Shown: positions 11,801 through 22,004 of the stretch, one piece after another
How the letters are laid out: every line of letters begins with the position of its first letter
Position numbering within the stretch: the stretch's first letter is position 1
NCBI RefSeq assembly: GCF_009905375.1
Contig: NC_133655.1
Span: forward strand, 35,038,398-35,102,397
Direction of reading: 5' to 3'
From: Apium graveolens
Lineage: Eukaryota; Streptophyta; Magnoliopsida; Apiales; Apiaceae
DNA: 64,000 bases
The notes under the pieces: generated by a model
Databases searched by the model: none
Told to the model about the DNA's origin: nothing
What the model saw: the letters and a program-made list of their open reading frames with translations, nothing else
Made by a program: the position numbers and the translations under genes

Positions 11801-12274
11801 GGTGGAAGTAATGTTATGAAAATTAGATTTTGTGCAGTTGGCAAACACTTTGGAAAGTGTATCGAAGAATATATCCCATTCAGACACCAAATTTGATTTA
11901 GAAAGTTTGGTTAAATTGATCACCCCCTGATAGTGAATAGCATTGAAAAAATTTGTGATATCATTTTCAGAGGGTAAATTACAGAAATTGTCTAGTGGAA
12001 AATTTAACGCACGATTGACGACTGTTTCATCAACTACATACTGTGTGTTTGCGATGGTGAATGAAAAAGATTTTGAATCATCGGCCACAGTAGAAGTTGT
12101 GCAAATCAGTCTAAGTAGATCGACGTTTAAAATCACATTTGATTTAATAGCAGAGCTAACAATCGAATGATCATTTAAAAATCTAATCCAAGGCTTAAAT
12201 TTTTCAACATCACATTTTTCCGGATTGAAATAACCAACTAGATTATGCGCGACAATTTGGAAATTGAGAGCCAT
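8885..12274 (-). CDS. Sirevirus-type ORF3, function unknown (1129 aa)
   Basis: A single uninterrupted frame of 1129 residues follows pol in the sense direction, where Sirevirus-type copias carry an extra, often called envelope-like, ORF. The N-terminal 270 residues look folded (mixed hydrophobic pattern, starting MALNFQIVAHNLVGYF). Residues about 270-560 are Pro/Ser/Gln rich. A helical coiled-coil segment (ALKEELAKSQAEAQAFKAQ) lies near 610, a Gly/Ser linker (GGGSGSGSGGG) near 740, an acidic stretch (EAEEESDFEDWEEED) near 820, then a long basic/charged helix near 850-910 and a compact C-terminal region. I see no signal peptide and no convincing membrane span, which argues against a fusion-type envelope. 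It is about twice the size I expect for such ORFs. There is no enzymatic motif. The open frame despite its length suggests recent selection or simply youth. Confidence 0.85.
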   Translation of the reverse strand: MALNFQIVAHNLVGYFNPEKCDVEKFKPWIRFLNDHSIVSSAIKSNVILNVDLLRLICTTSTVADDSKSFSFTIANTQYVVDETVVNRALNFPLDNFCNLPSENDITNFFNAIHYQGVINLTKLSKSNLVSEWDIFFDTLSKVFANCTKSNFHNITSTLQYIGLAVVFNQRINFGKLLFPILLRRLTSALRDHSTNRRVSCYYARFLMLIADHLLTPEHKALFANSAVTEPPPVSKKIYTRQDTTFKFMQVPVLVSAFMANYIPLPIFNLPGHEQQPQPPVVQATQALPLQVVTPHSLSHSLPTSVNRPSVVDRADHEVVEPQLQSQVIEPNTESHSISPSPPLSKMLPRRLLGSSTMSNMSEPSALPPPKKRKTYSEASESSSLSSQQDMDFEMANEQLLEAFSQQDASIEIRHRAMASCTESSTIPLLTMEPYTSPDNTQDTQRGVHVESVTVPAIVTTEEQSHASEGKSDSPPSLIESFSPLPDPTTLAPLWDSPLADLSGESGGQLGQSIPEAIQTSIPKDLIALTEDRDSRIPIAPPLTSLEEARVIFNAGTQEQQLEDSSRAIILRETHAREMSEPNTSELQVRAHTDTDTVNLLAQIAALKEELAKSQAEAQAFKAQVVERSSSSTSVDNQLAIIRNDISDLKTTVIPKLNSIQDTPNLSADDISNFCSLHTRMTSLEDLVEMNHSLDSSRFLKIETGMEHLNEGMKHLYYMIKNSHCPNEEQRAYFEGPSGGGSGSGSGGGFKGKSVEDPSTKGEKKGSSSKGKEKDTSAGDKGKADDAYYSGEQDDFDIFDIPTEPVQEDKDGLFEAEEESDFEDWEEEDTVDPRFEKEFQKEQSEMQRKEAELKKVSQIIDRRKDIQRTETLQKQHLHDIKAQERRRDVRLKIGGKWDEARRVLDMPQLCTNNDRQFLHLLDKLEISNPNNDMYMNAIKTEVSRITAAFDRSLNEMSIFVYCQSEGSFKVSLHLFENRSLSEIWVLLNKVKRSSELNEVLRERLKEFASRASPQVVNNPHQVRFFKSDCLQICQLDVQSLKDYSAKHLVWMEHHLRTAGYSSMLKTQAADLIQAYCEKNVKRYNQLKNKLKTVGVQPVRPASFTSEKDRVFDKELLQDLEEGEVRREDN

Positions 12275-12770
12275 TTTTTTATAAAATAATAATAAGACAC
12301 AAGCTTTTCAGAATTTTAAGAATAATATTAAGAAAATTCGAATTAATTAAATTAATTTAATAATTCGAATTAAATTAATTATAATCGAAAAATTTAGACA
12401 GAAATGTATCTCGTTAAAATTCTTAAATCACTAACACAGTTTTGACACACCAAAAGACACAAATAAGAAATTAAAATTAAAATGGAATTGAAGGGGCAAA
12501 CTGATTTTAATTAGATTTTGCGTTTTTTATAATAACTTTTATTTCCCAGAAAATTCAACAGCACTTCTTTATGTATATACTTATATGTATATATCACTAA
12601 AGTGATGATTAAGTTTGCTGAGTAAAAACTCGAGCAAGGAAATAACAGGTTTGGTTTGGTTCGAAGAGAGAGAAGAGAGAAAATGGAGAGAAAACTGTTA
12701 GAAATTCTTTGAAATGAACTGCTATGTTGAAAATGATTCAAAACAAAACAGCAACAGCCTTTATATAACA
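12275..12770. other. Upstream part of the pol-ORF3 spacer
   Basis: AT-rich non-coding sequence next to the ORF3 start. It could hold a promoter or splice acceptor for ORF3 expression, but no defined signal was recognised. Confidence 0.4.
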
Positions 12771-13145
12771 GCTGGTATGACAATCCGGGATTGTCATACC
12801 GATTGTCATACCAGGCAAAAGAAGGAAAAGAAACAAATAAAAATAAACAACTGGTATGACAATCTGATAGTCATACCGATTGTCATACCAGTACAAAATA
12901 AAAATAAACAACTGGTATGACAATCTGATAGTCATACCGATTGTCATACCAGTACAAAATAAAACAATATAATTCTGATATTAATTTTATTACTGGCATG
13001 ACAATCAATAGTCCTACCGATTGTCTTGCCAGTTATAAAATTAATCTGATATTAAAATAAGCATTAACAGATTTATATTTTCATGTTTACTGAAATGATT
13101 TTCAGCAAGACAATTTTAATTGTCTTGTCGATTGTCTTTGCAGTA
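12771..13145. repeat. Array of five hairpin repeats between pol and ORF3
   Basis: Five copies of a palindromic unit of about 42 bases, core CTGGTATGACAATC...GATTGTCATACCAG, start near 12771, 12850, 12911, 12992 and 13103. Copies two and three are an exact 61-base tandem duplication including the AT-rich linker. Copies four and five are diverged (GGCATGACAATC, GCAAGACAAT). The same palindrome occurs twice in each LTR. Open frames reading through it are translations of the repeat. Confidence 0.85.
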
Positions 13146-13525
13146 GAAAAACAAAATGAATATGTACAGACAACTATTAATGTACTGAAACTTTATTACA
13201 AAATAGTAAAACTGAAATAAATACTTAAAATTTTTACAGAAAATAAAGACAATATTTCAGAATTAATTATTTTTATTCCAAAAATAGATTTCTGTTGAAT
13301 TTTAGCAAATAAAATTCATAGAAAAATATTTTTAGAGGAAATAAAATATTCTGAGATATTTTAAATTAACAAGTAGAGTAAATAACATAGATAAGATAAT
13401 ATATATTACATAGAAATAAGCAAGAAATATGATAAAATGATAAAATAAATTTGCAAATGAATTTTTCATTTATGAAAAATTCATTTGTAAATTCATTCAA
13501 GAACAGATTCCAGATATTAATTAAA
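13146..13525. other. Spacer next to the pol stop
   Basis: AT-rich, A-rich on the plus strand, with no gene. It separates the hairpin array from the end of pol. Confidence 0.5.
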
Positions 13526-16500
13526 TTAATCACAAAAACTATTTAACATGCCCAATTTACCAACTAATCTGGTAAATGTGGATTCGTCAAGTGGTTTAGT
13601 GAAAATATCTGCTATTTGTTCTTCTGTTGGAACAAAAAATAGTTCAACAGTACCATTCATGACGTGCTCTCTAATAAAATGATACCTGATGTCAATGTGC
13701 TTTGTCCTCGAGTGCTGCACAGGGTTGTTGGTGATGGCTATTGCACTTGTGTTGTCACATAAAATAGGAATCTTGTTCAATACAGAGCCATAGTCTCGTA
13801 GTTGGTTCCTAATCCATAAGATCTGAGCACAGCAGCTTCCAGCAGCAATATATTCAGCCTCGGCCGTTGAGTTGGAAACTGTTTGCTGTTTCTTGCTGTA
13901 CCATGAGACTAGCCTGCTTCCTAAGAATTGACAACTTCCTGAGGTGCTTTTCCTATCAACAACACTTCCTGCATAATCTGAATCTGTATATCCGACAAGG
14001 TTAAAACCAGATTCTTTAGGGTACCAAATACCTAGATTTGGTGTTCCCTTAAGATATCTTAAGATTCGTTTAACAGCAACGAGATGAATATCTCTAGGAT
14101 CCGCTTGGAACCTTGCACATAGGCATGTAGCATACATAATATCTGGTCTACTCGCAGTAAGATAGAGTAACGAGCCAATCATACCTCTGTAGCTTGTGAC
14201 ATCTACCTTAATGGAGTTTTCACATGGTCCAAGCTTGACAGCTGTAGTTGATGGAGTCCTTGCTGATGCAGAATCCTCTAGATTGTATTTTTTGAGGAGT
14301 TCCTTGAGATACTTGGATTGACAAATAAATGTTCCATCTAACCTTTGATTTACTTGTAATCCAAGAAAGAACTTCAGCTCTCCCATCATGCTCATTTCAA
14401 ACTTGCTGTGCATTAACTTAGCAAATCTCTTACAGAGATTATCATTAGTAGACCCAAATATTATATCATCCACATAGACTTGGACTAATATAGTATCATT
14501 CTTATGTTTTTTAGAAAAGAGAGTTTTGTCTATGACACCTCTAATAAAGCTATTTTCAATAAGAAATTCAGAGAGAGTGTCATACCATTTTCTTGGTGAC
14601 TGTTTTAGCCCATAGATAGCCTTGAAAAGAAAGAAGACAAAATCCATATGATCTGGATCTTCAAAACCAGGAGGTTGCTCTACATATACCTCTTCATCCA
14701 GCTTTCCATTCAGAAAGGCGCTCTTGACATCCATTTGATAAACTTTAAAGTTTGAAAATGCTGCGAATGTCAGAAATATCCTGATGGCCTCAAGTCTAGC
14801 CACTGGAGCATAGGTTTCATCATAATCAATACCTTCAGCTTGAGAATACCCTTTAGCTACCAGTCTTGCCTTGTTTCTTGTAACCACACCATCTTCATCT
14901 AGTTTATTCCTGAATACCCACCTTGTACCAACAGCTTTCTTGTGTACAGGCCTAGGTACCAGTTTCCAGACTTGTTGACTTTCAAACTGATTGAGTTCAT
15001 CTTGAATAGCAATCACCCAATCTGGATCAGTTAGTGCTTCTTCAATTTTCTTAGGTTCCATCTCAGAAAGAAATCCTGAGAATAGACACTCATTTTGAGT
15101 AGCACGTCTAGTTCTGACTCCAACATCTGGATCACCAATAATCAACTCAAAAGGGTGAGCTTTATTCCAGACAGTCTGTCTTGGAAGATTTGATCTTGAT
15201 GATTCGCCTTGAAATTCATTGTGATGTTGTGTCCTACTAGATGATCCTTCAGCATCTCCCCCTGAGTTGTTGCCATGTTGACTTGAAGATTCTCCGTCAG
15301 TAGCAGTGGTATCTCCATTGTTTCCAGAGTTTCCATCACTATTACCTTGAGTATTATCAGGATTAACAGGTTCTTCAACAGCAACAACCTTAGGTTCTTG
15401 ACCATGTTCTGACTCTGAATCTGACGTATCATCAAACTTCAGTTTCTCAGAAGGATCTTCAGTTTGGATACTAGGGAGTTTAGTGTCATCAAATGTAACA
15501 TTGACACTTTCAGTTACTTTGTGTTGATCAATGATATACACTCTATATGATCTTCTTCCATATCCAACAAAAATACCCTCATATGCCTTTGCCTCGAACT
15601 TACCACGACGATCATCTCCATCCTTGAGCACGAAGCATCTGGCACCAAATACATGAAAGTATTTGATAGAAGGTTTCTGTTCATTCAAAATCTCATAAGG
15701 AGTTTTCATGAAGTCTTTGTTGATTAGAGTTCGATTCTGAGTATAACATGCAGTATTGATAGCTTCAGCCCAAAAGTACATTGGAAGACCTGATTCATTT
15801 AACATCGTTCTTGCAGCTTCAATCAATGTACGATTCTTCCTTTCTACCACTCCATTTTGCTGAGGGGTTCTAGGAGCTGAAAATTGTCTGGTAATCCCTT
15901 TGTCTGTACAGAATCCATTTAGAAGTGCATTCTTGAATTCTGTTCCATTATCTGACCTTATTGCTCTAACAGGGAAGTTAGAATCTAACTCAATCATCTT
16001 GATATGATCAATCACAACTTGTGGTGTTTCATCCTTAGAGTGAAGAAATAAAACCCACGTATACTTGGAATAGTCATCAACTATCACAAGACAGTAACAC
16101 TTCTTTGACATAGAAAGGATATTAACTGGACCAAATAAATCCATGTGCAATAATTGCAGAACACCAGTTATGGAAGATGTGTCAGTGCCTTTGTGACTTG
16201 CTTTCTTTGACTTTCCTTTCTGGCAAGCCTCACATAGTCCTTCTGGAGAGAATTCCAGCTGAGGCAGACCTCTTACCAATTCTCTTTTGACAAGAGAATT
16301 CATTGTCTTGAAATTGAGATGGGAAAGTCTCTTGTGCCATAGCCAACTCTCATTTGACGATGCTTTTGCATAGAAACAATTGACTTCAAGATTGCTTCCA
16401 GAGTTCATGTCAGCTACGAACAGATTTCCTTTCCGTATTCCCATTAAGGAGGGTTTTTCACTTTTCTTGTGCAGAATCTGACACTTCAGCTTGTCGAATA

Positions 16501-16885
16501 AAACATTGTAGCCGTTGTCACAGAACTGACTAATGCTAAGCAGATTGTGTTCAAGTCCTTGCACAAGATATACATTTTCAATGATAACATTTCCAGCTTG
16601 CAAACAGCCATATCCCTCCGTTAAACCTTTGCTGTTATCTCCAAAAGTAACCACTGGGCCAGCTTTCTCAACCACATTTGATAGCAGGGCTCTATCTCCG
16701 GTCATATGTCTTGACGATCCACTGTCAAGAATCCACACTACCGGTTGTACCTGTTTAATGCCCTGCAATACAAATGGATTAGAACTTCTTCGGAACCCAA
16801 GCTTGGCTGGGTCCGGCATACTTGTAAAATTGGCCTTTATCAGGCAAAACAACATTCTTAATTTCACTATTCTCAACATTCTCAA
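13526..16885 (-). CDS. pol: Copia pol: protease, integrase, reverse transcriptase, RNase H
   Basis: One open frame carries the copia order. The aspartic protease has [10 protein letters not shown] near residue 55. The integrase has an HHCC finger around residues 180-220, the first catalytic Asp in HMDLFGP near 247, the second in RSDNGTEF near 311, and the Glu in [13 protein letters not shown] near 348. The reverse transcriptase has [11 protein letters not shown] and the YVDD box near 805. RNase H has GYTDSDYAG near 967, STAEAEYIA, and TKHIDIRYH near the end. All catalytic residues expected are present. The listed start lies inside the overlap with gag; true translation should come from gag by a frame change near 16781, because the first residues of this frame merely re-read gag DNA. 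Together with gag it supplies particle assembly, cDNA synthesis and integration. Confidence 0.95.
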   Translation of the reverse strand: MRMLRIVKLRMLFCLIKANFTSMPDPAKLGFRRSSNPFVLQGIKQVQPVVWILDSGSSRHMTGDRALLSNVVEKAGPVVTFGDNSKGLTEGYGCLQAGNVIIENVYLVQGLEHNLLSISQFCDNGYNVLFDKLKCQILHKKSEKPSLMGIRKGNLFVADMNSGSNLEVNCFYAKASSNESWLWHKRLSHLNFKTMNSLVKRELVRGLPQLEFSPEGLCEACQKGKSKKASHKGTDTSSITGVLQLLHMDLFGPVNILSMSKKCYCLVIVDDYSKYTWVLFLHSKDETPQVVIDHIKMIELDSNFPVRAIRSDNGTEFKNALLNGFCTDKGITRQFSAPRTPQQNGVVERKNRTLIEAARTMLNESGLPMYFWAEAINTACYTQNRTLINKDFMKTPYEILNEQKPSIKYFHVFGARCFVLKDGDDRRGKFEAKAYEGIFVGYGRRSYRVYIIDQHKVTESVNVTFDDTKLPSIQTEDPSEKLKFDDTSDSESEHGQEPKVVAVEEPVNPDNTQGNSDGNSGNNGDTTATDGESSSQHGNNSGGDAEGSSSRTQHHNEFQGESSRSNLPRQTVWNKAHPFELIIGDPDVGVRTRRATQNECLFSGFLSEMEPKKIEEALTDPDWVIAIQDELNQFESQQVWKLVPRPVHKKAVGTRWVFRNKLDEDGVVTRNKARLVAKGYSQAEGIDYDETYAPVARLEAIRIFLTFAAFSNFKVYQMDVKSAFLNGKLDEEVYVEQPPGFEDPDHMDFVFFLFKAIYGLKQSPRKWYDTLSEFLIENSFIRGVIDKTLFSKKHKNDTILVQVYVDDIIFGSTNDNLCKRFAKLMHSKFEMSMMGELKFFLGLQVNQRLDGTFICQSKYLKELLKKYNLEDSASARTPSTTAVKLGPCENSIKVDVTSYRGMIGSLLYLTASRPDIMYATCLCARFQADPRDIHLVAVKRILRYLKGTPNLGIWYPKESGFNLVGYTDSDYAGSVVDRKSTSGSCQFLGSRLVSWYSKKQQTVSNSTAEAEYIAAGSCCAQILWIRNQLRDYGSVLNKIPILCDNTSAIAITNNPVQHSRTKHIDIRYHFIREHVMNGTVELFFVPTEEQIADIFTKPLDESTFTRLVGKLGMLNSFCD

Positions 16886-19100
16886 TGACTGAACATTTGA
16901 CCTTTAAAACAGCCTTATCAGATTTATGTTTAGGCTTAGGCACAAATGTCTCCTTTCTAGCTTTAGGAGGACTAGCAGTCTTAGACCTATCATGCTTTCT
17001 ATTATTCACATGCTGACGAGGAGTAGTCTTATCATTAGAAGCATGCTTACCATTAAAATAAGCAAACAACAGATTAAAAGCACAAGACATACAATCAGGA
17101 ACACCACATGCTTTATGAGAAGGATTAACAATAGGCAACTTATGCATGGTAGACATGGCATTTGTGCTATCCAACTCATGTGTGTCTGAGTTAGTCTCAG
17201 TTGCTTTCACAACCTTGACTGGAACTTTTGACACACTTGACTTGGAGACAGCTTTCCCATTAGCATTATCTTCAGCACGGATTTCTTCTTGAATAATAAA
17301 AGAGGTCTCATCAAATGGTTCAGCAATTGATTCCTTATAGAGGGGTTCATCAACACCCTTAAGCACATGTGGTACTTCCCTGCCTTTAGCACATACATGA
17401 GGAGGGGAGTTTATGCCTAATTTTCCAATAGCAGCATTGTAATCATAACCTATTCCATGTGTTTGATTAACAGCTTGCTTATTGTAAAACTCTTTGGACT
17501 TCGAACAAGAATTAAAGTAAGCTTTAACCTTAGCCTCAAGACCGGTGATCTTGTCTTTGAGAATAGTTTCGAGTTGTCTATAACAGTCAACTCTATTCTC
17601 TAGAAAAGATACTTGGTCTTTAAGTTTATCTTGATTAATATGCACAAGTCTTAATTCATTGACCTCTTTCTCAAGGTCTTTGATTTGTTGATTTAACAAT
17701 TCATTATCACGACGAGCACAATCTAAGTTACCTCTTAGATGATAAACCATTTCAGCATCAGAAAGTTTTACCTCTTTTCTTGACGATGAGGTGCTTGCAT
17801 CACTAGCCATGAGAGCAAGATTCCCAACTTCTTCATCTTCACTGTCAGTATCATCCCAGCTTCTTCCCTTTGCCAGGTACGCCCTTTCAGATTTACTCTT
17901 CTGATTAGAATCGTAAGAGTTCTTCCTTGCTTGTTTTGGCTTCCTGCATTCTGTGGCAAAGTGTCCCAACTCATTACAGTTGAAGCATCGAATGGTGCTT
18001 CGATCAACCATCCCTGTTTTATACCCACCACTGCTGGTGTTAGAGGATGAAGATCCACCTTTCTGGAATCTGTTGTAGTTGGACTTGTACTTGAACTTGG
18101 GATTCCTTTTGAATCTGACATTTGAGAATCTCTTGACAATCAGGGCCATTGACTCATCCTCCAATTGCTCCAGTTCTTCCAAGGAATAATAATCATCTCC
18201 TGATTGATTTGTAGTAGGTGAATCAAATTCTGCTACTATCACATTATCTTCAACCTTGGAAGACTGTACCATTCTATCTGACTGTTGAGATTGTTGTTGA
18301 TATAGTGGTTGTTGTTGTTGTTGTTCATCAGCTACCAGAGCAGTAGACGTGCTGACCACTCTTCCTTTCCCGTAAACTTCCTTCTGCTGAATCTGCTCCA
18401 ACTCATAAGTCTTTAACACACCATAGAGCCTTTTCAAAGAAATCTCACTCAGATCTCTTGCTTCTCTTATGGCAGTGATTCTATGTTCGAGATGAGTTGG
18501 CAGTGTTAAAAGGAACTTTTTATTGACCTCCCTGATGGAATAGTATTTACCATTAATGTTCAGGTTGTTGATCAATGCATTGTACCTCTCAAACACTTCA
18601 GTGATTCCTTCTCCTGGATTAGATTTGAAGTATTCATACTCAGAGGTTAGGATTTCTAGTTTGTTCTCCCTAACTTCCTCTGTGCCTTCATTAATAATCT
18701 CAATAGTTTCCCAGATATGTTTAGAATCTTTACAATTCATCACATGTCTGTTCATTAGGGGATTAAGGGAATCTACTAAGATTAATTGAAGGCTAGCATC
18801 CAGGGAAGCTTCTTCTATTTCAGCAGGAGAGAAGTCCTCAGGATCCTTCACATAAGTTCTCGCTTTGGTGATCACCACATCATTCTCTATTACCTCTGGT
18901 TCAATAACCATAGGAATTTTTGGACCCTTCTTCAACACTTGCAAATATTTGGGATTAGCAACCTGTAAAAACAGTAGCATCTTCTTCTTCCACATCACAT
19001 AATTTTCTTTATCGAAAAGTGGAATTTTAACGGTTCCAACTTTTTGTGTAGTCATTATGAATTTTTGAGTGAATAAAAATTCAAGAAGTGAAAGAAACAC
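16779..19100 (-). CDS. gag: Copia gag of the young element (773 aa)
   Basis: Capsid/nucleocapsid polyprotein. It starts 38 bases inside the primer-binding site; an internal Met followed by [13 protein letters not shown] may be the true start, because copia gags commonly begin there. The gag helical domain ([18 protein letters not shown]) is followed by a Gln-rich stretch near residues 260-275 and a CX2CX4HX4C zinc knuckle ([14 protein letters not shown]) near residue 377. Then come an acidic patch, a long coiled coil around 450-540 and a Lys/Ser-rich tail. Such a long gag is typical of Sireviruses. The frame ends at TAA (16781-16779), while homology to the gag-pol joint continues in the +1 frame. 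Pol therefore probably needs a +1 frameshift, or the stop is a mutation. Confidence 0.9.
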   Translation of the reverse strand: MFLSLLEFLFTQKFIMTTQKVGTVKIPLFDKENYVMWKKKMLLFLQVANPKYLQVLKKGPKIPMVIEPEVIENDVVITKARTYVKDPEDFSPAEIEEASLDASLQLILVDSLNPLMNRHVMNCKDSKHIWETIEIINEGTEEVRENKLEILTSEYEYFKSNPGEGITEVFERYNALINNLNINGKYYSIREVNKKFLLTLPTHLEHRITAIREARDLSEISLKRLYGVLKTYELEQIQQKEVYGKGRVVSTSTALVADEQQQQQPLYQQQSQQSDRMVQSSKVEDNVIVAEFDSPTTNQSGDDYYSLEELEQLEDESMALIVKRFSNVRFKRNPKFKYKSNYNRFQKGGSSSSNTSSGGYKTGMVDRSTIRCFNCNELGHFATECRKPKQARKNSYDSNQKSKSERAYLAKGRSWDDTDSEDEEVGNLALMASDASTSSSRKEVKLSDAEMVYHLRGNLDCARRDNELLNQQIKDLEKEVNELRLVHINQDKLKDQVSFLENRVDCYRQLETILKDKITGLEAKVKAYFNSCSKSKEFYNKQAVNQTHGIGYDYNAAIGKLGINSPPHVCAKGREVPHVLKGVDEPLYKESIAEPFDETSFIIQEEIRAEDNANGKAVSKSSVSKVPVKVVKATETNSDTHELDSTNAMSTMHKLPIVNPSHKACGVPDCMSCAFNLLFAYFNGKHASNDKTTPRQHVNNRKHDRSKTASPPKARKETFVPKPKHKSDKAVLKVKCSVIENVENSEIKNVVLPDKGQFYKYAGPSQAWVPKKF

Positions 19101-19137
19101 AAAAGTCTAGGATCTTGATTTGTACGTTAATCAGAAG

Positions 19138-19149
19138 GCTCTGATACCA
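19138..19149 (-). other. Primer-binding site of the young element
   Basis: On the minus strand TGGTATCAGAGC follows the 5' LTR after two bases. This is the standard match to the 3' end of plant initiator methionine tRNA used by copia elements. Confidence 0.95.
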
Positions 19150-19151
19150 AT

Positions 19152-20475
19152 TGTTAGGTCCCAATTTGTTTGTAGAAGGGGGGGTTGAATGCAAACAATA
19201 CCGTTTTGTCGAATAAAATGCGGAATAAAATTGTGAAACAAAATTCAAGTTAAATAAAACTTTTATTAAACTTGAAAGGTGTTACAACTACGGTATCGAT
19301 TACAAGGGATTAATCTCAAATCAATTATTACAAATTTAGAATAAATTCGACATGAACTTTTTCTATTTTTGTAATTAAAAGATCAAATGCTAAAAGCGAT
19401 TTGAGATTAAGTTCTAGGGATTTTAATCCGCTAGATTGATATACAAGAACAAGATAAGTAATTCTAGTGGTTTGGATTTAACATTAACAAACTAGAATAT
19501 TTGATCTTGAATAAGCAGATGAATGATGAAATATTTTCTTTTGTTTTCTGCTGTGTTTTCTTGTTCTGTATGTGCTGCTCTGTTTTTGCTGAGTTGTTGG
19601 ATGATCTTTTCTTCTGCTTCTTTTGTTTCTTTTTAAGTAAACAGCCGAATGCAAATGAACTGCAATGACAATCCTTTGAACCAGCATGACTTTCGGTATG
19701 ACAATTGATTGTCATACCGATTGTTACATAAGTACAATTCAGATTGTCTTGCAAAGATTAATAACAGATTTTTAATCTAATAAAAATTCTAACAAGACAA
19801 TTAAATGAATTAGCATGACTTTCGGTATGACTATTGATTGTCATACCGATTGTCATACTAATACAATCAGTTTGCTTTGTTTCAATTTAAATAGATTTTA
19901 AACCAATTAAAATTCTGTAATTCCTTAATATTAATTCTAAATTAATTAATCAATTTAATTCAATTAATTAATAAATTAATCCTTGCAGATATAATTTATT
20001 TTCTTAATTAAATTATATGACTTAATTAATTAATGGAGAATTAATACTAACGCTGAGCAGCAACCATTCTTCTGTCAATCTTCTGAAAGTCACTGAGACT
20101 TATGAATCAATTCCGTCACTTCAATGCTGACACTCGATGTACTGTCTGGTTCATGAGTGACTAACTTTTGTGACGTTTCTTCATGTCTTGACTTTGTTGT
20201 TCTGATTGAATCCTTGTAATAAATGATACCTTGACGAGATCTCTGTCACTTGATTAAATCCACGATCTTGATTTATATCACTGAGGCATGATCAAATTCT
20301 TGAACTTCTTCCAGTGAATCTTCAAGTCTGCAGATGAACAATGTTTCTTTATTCTTTGACAGATGTTACTTTGTGAGATCTCTCTGATGATTGATCCACT
20401 ATTTACTTATTACATTCTTATTTGAGTTGAGTTAAATACTCGAATAAACGAGTAGGCTATGACATATGCCTTTCA
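19152..20475 (-). repeat. 5' LTR of the young copia element
   Basis: 1324 bp, the same length as the left LTR with a single base difference seen (20328). It includes the same two hairpins (19694-19719, 19823-19848). As the promoter-bearing LTR it should drive transcription leftwards across gag. Confidence 0.95.
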
Positions 20476-21140
20476 AATATGAAACATTTTTATGCTCATC
20501 TTCTCTATAGTTTCCTTATATTGACTCACATTTAAATCAATGATGGTGAGAGTTGGTACCTGTGATTTTGATGAGGATGACTCTCCTTGCTCCAAGGCCA
20601 TTAGGGCATAATTTTCAACTTACTCATCTTCATCATTATCAGAATCATCCCAACTTTTTCCCTCTGCAATATAAGCTTTGCTTTGACAAATATTGTTTGT
20701 CAAACCTGTAGCTATCAAATCTTGTTTATGTCCCAACCTCAGTCTGTACCCACCTCTTGAACTGAATCTGTAAGAATCTCTGCTTCAGAATAGATAGGCT
20801 TGATCCTTGGATATAGCTTATGTACTCCTTGTGAATCTGATACGACTAAACTTCCCTGACATGTGAAACACTGCCCTGACGTCCAGTCCCTCAAGTACTT
20901 CTACATGAGCTTCTTCTGATTAAACTACCAGTAACTCCTACATTCTATCCCGAGGTTCCAACTTTACTATCTGTGACTGAGATATTTGTTTGTCCCCACT
21001 ATTCTCTCTGACCTCCTCAATTCCTGCCTTTCTGATCTCTGTGATTCCCGGATAAATGTATCATTGGTACAAACCACTGTGTGACTGTATAATCCGGAAT
21101 CATAGAGTTGTCTTAAAATCTCCGAGAAAAATTGTACCCG
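20476..21140 (-). pseudogene. Old copia gag, middle part, right of the young insertion
   Basis: Directly after the target duplication the minus strand continues the interrupted gag. The stretch SKAYIAEGKSWDDSDNDEDE (about 20695-20635) parallels [20 protein letters not shown] in the young gag. Weaker similarity, with stops, extends to about 20940 over the region preceding the zinc knuckle; the knuckle itself is not recognisable. Together with 6614-7297 this shows the target of the 13.2-kb insertion was a gag gene of a related but clearly older element. Confidence 0.7.
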
Positions 21141-21750
21141 TAGAAATTTTATTCATTCCCTGCGTCTAAAAACCCAGTGGTATCCTATGGAGTAAACCTT
21201 TGAGAAAGTTCCACAATAATAGTCTGTAGGTCTTGAAATCAGTTCCATCGGAGTAAGAAAATCATTATCTTCAATTTCCGTATTCGGGAATTTTCCGTCT
21301 GAATAACACATGATCTTCGTTTTCTTCGAAAGATTAAATTCCACTTTAAAAGCCCGGAGGAATCCTGAGTCTACCAATCCTTGAGTACCCTTAATTTAAT
21401 ATTTAAGAGAAATTTAAATTTACAATATTTTTAATTTTCTTAGAAAATAAATTAATCAAAAATAAATATTTACGTAAAATCTAATTTTCAAGAATTTCGA
21501 TTTTTCTTAAAAATTAAATAAAATGTAAATTATTATTTAAGAAAAAAATTAAATTTAAGAATTTTAAATTTTATGGAAAATAAATAAATCAGAAATAAAA
21601 ATTATGTCTAAGTCCAAATTATTTAAAATTCAAAAATCTCAAGTGTTGATAATTTTTCAAAATTAAAAATCTGAAAATATGAGAACTTGACGGTTTGGGC
21701 TGACACACCGAATCTGATCTGTATATTGATCAACAAGCTCTGATACCCAT
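21141..21750 (-). other. Leader region and primer site of an old copia element
   Basis: The minus strand carries a primer-binding-like sequence (GGTATCAGAGC, at about 21747-21737) just inside an LTR that starts TGTTAGGTCTCG at 21751, so this is the 5' leader of that element. A 74-residue open frame (21377-21153) lies in it. I do not recognise the product, and it may be chance or a leader ORF. The rest is AT rich. Confidence 0.5.
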
Positions 21751-22004
21751 TGTTAGGTCTCGAATTATCGTAGAAGGGGGGTTGAATACGATAATCACTA
21801 AATTAAAAATTCTTTCGAATCTTTAGCGGATATAGATTTAGTGTTCGGTTAGTGGTTCTGGGTTCTTGAGAGAAATAGTGTTTGGAATAATAAAACGAGG
21901 AACGCAAGATATTCGGGGAAATATATATTCGTAAATAAATCCTCGAGGGGTGTTGCTACACTCCGGTATATAACTTTACCGGCTACAATCTAAGAACAAC
22001 AAAG
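21751..22004 (-). repeat. LTR of an old copia element, first part
   Basis: Starts TGTTAGGTCTCG followed by a G-run, as in the other LTR families here. It is broken at 22004 by the 8.3-kb element and resumes at 30305 after the duplicated CAAAG. The full LTR would be about 1.8 kb. Confidence 0.7.

Larger units (their letters stand above)
7298..20475 (-). mobile_element. Full-length young Sirevirus-like Ty1/copia retrotransposon with a third ORF
   Basis: A 13,178-bp element lies on the minus strand. It has two LTRs of exactly 1324 bp (7298-8621 and 19152-20475). By eye they differ at one base (A at 8474, C at 20328). The ends are TG...CA and the 5-bp target duplication is AATAT (7293-7297 and 20476-20480). 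Internal order in the sense direction: primer-binding site 19149-19138, gag 19100-16779, pol 16885-13526, a spacer with hairpin repeats, ORF3 12274-8885, polypurine tract 8636-8622, LTR. Pol order (protease, integrase, RT, RNase H) is copia type. The length, long gag with coiled coil, and extra ORF after pol fit the Sirevirus lineage. It sits inside an older relative's gag. All three reading frames are open, so it may still be active. Confidence 0.95.

Noticed and set aside
12714..12947. Overlapping open frames on both strands
   Set aside because: They are translations of the hairpin repeat array.
16533..16892. 119-codon plus-strand frame, and several others opposite gag, pol and ORF3
   Set aside because: Antisense shadows of the retroelement genes, whose catalytic motifs are unmistakable on the other strand.
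19138..19149. TGGTATCAGAGC and similar strings as tRNA gene pieces
   Set aside because: They are primer-binding sites complementary to initiator tRNA next to LTRs; no cloverleaf is present.
21153..21377. 74-codon minus-strand frame as a real gene
   Set aside because: It lies in a retroelement leader, resembles nothing I recognise, and is short enough to be chance. It is mentioned only within the leader entry.
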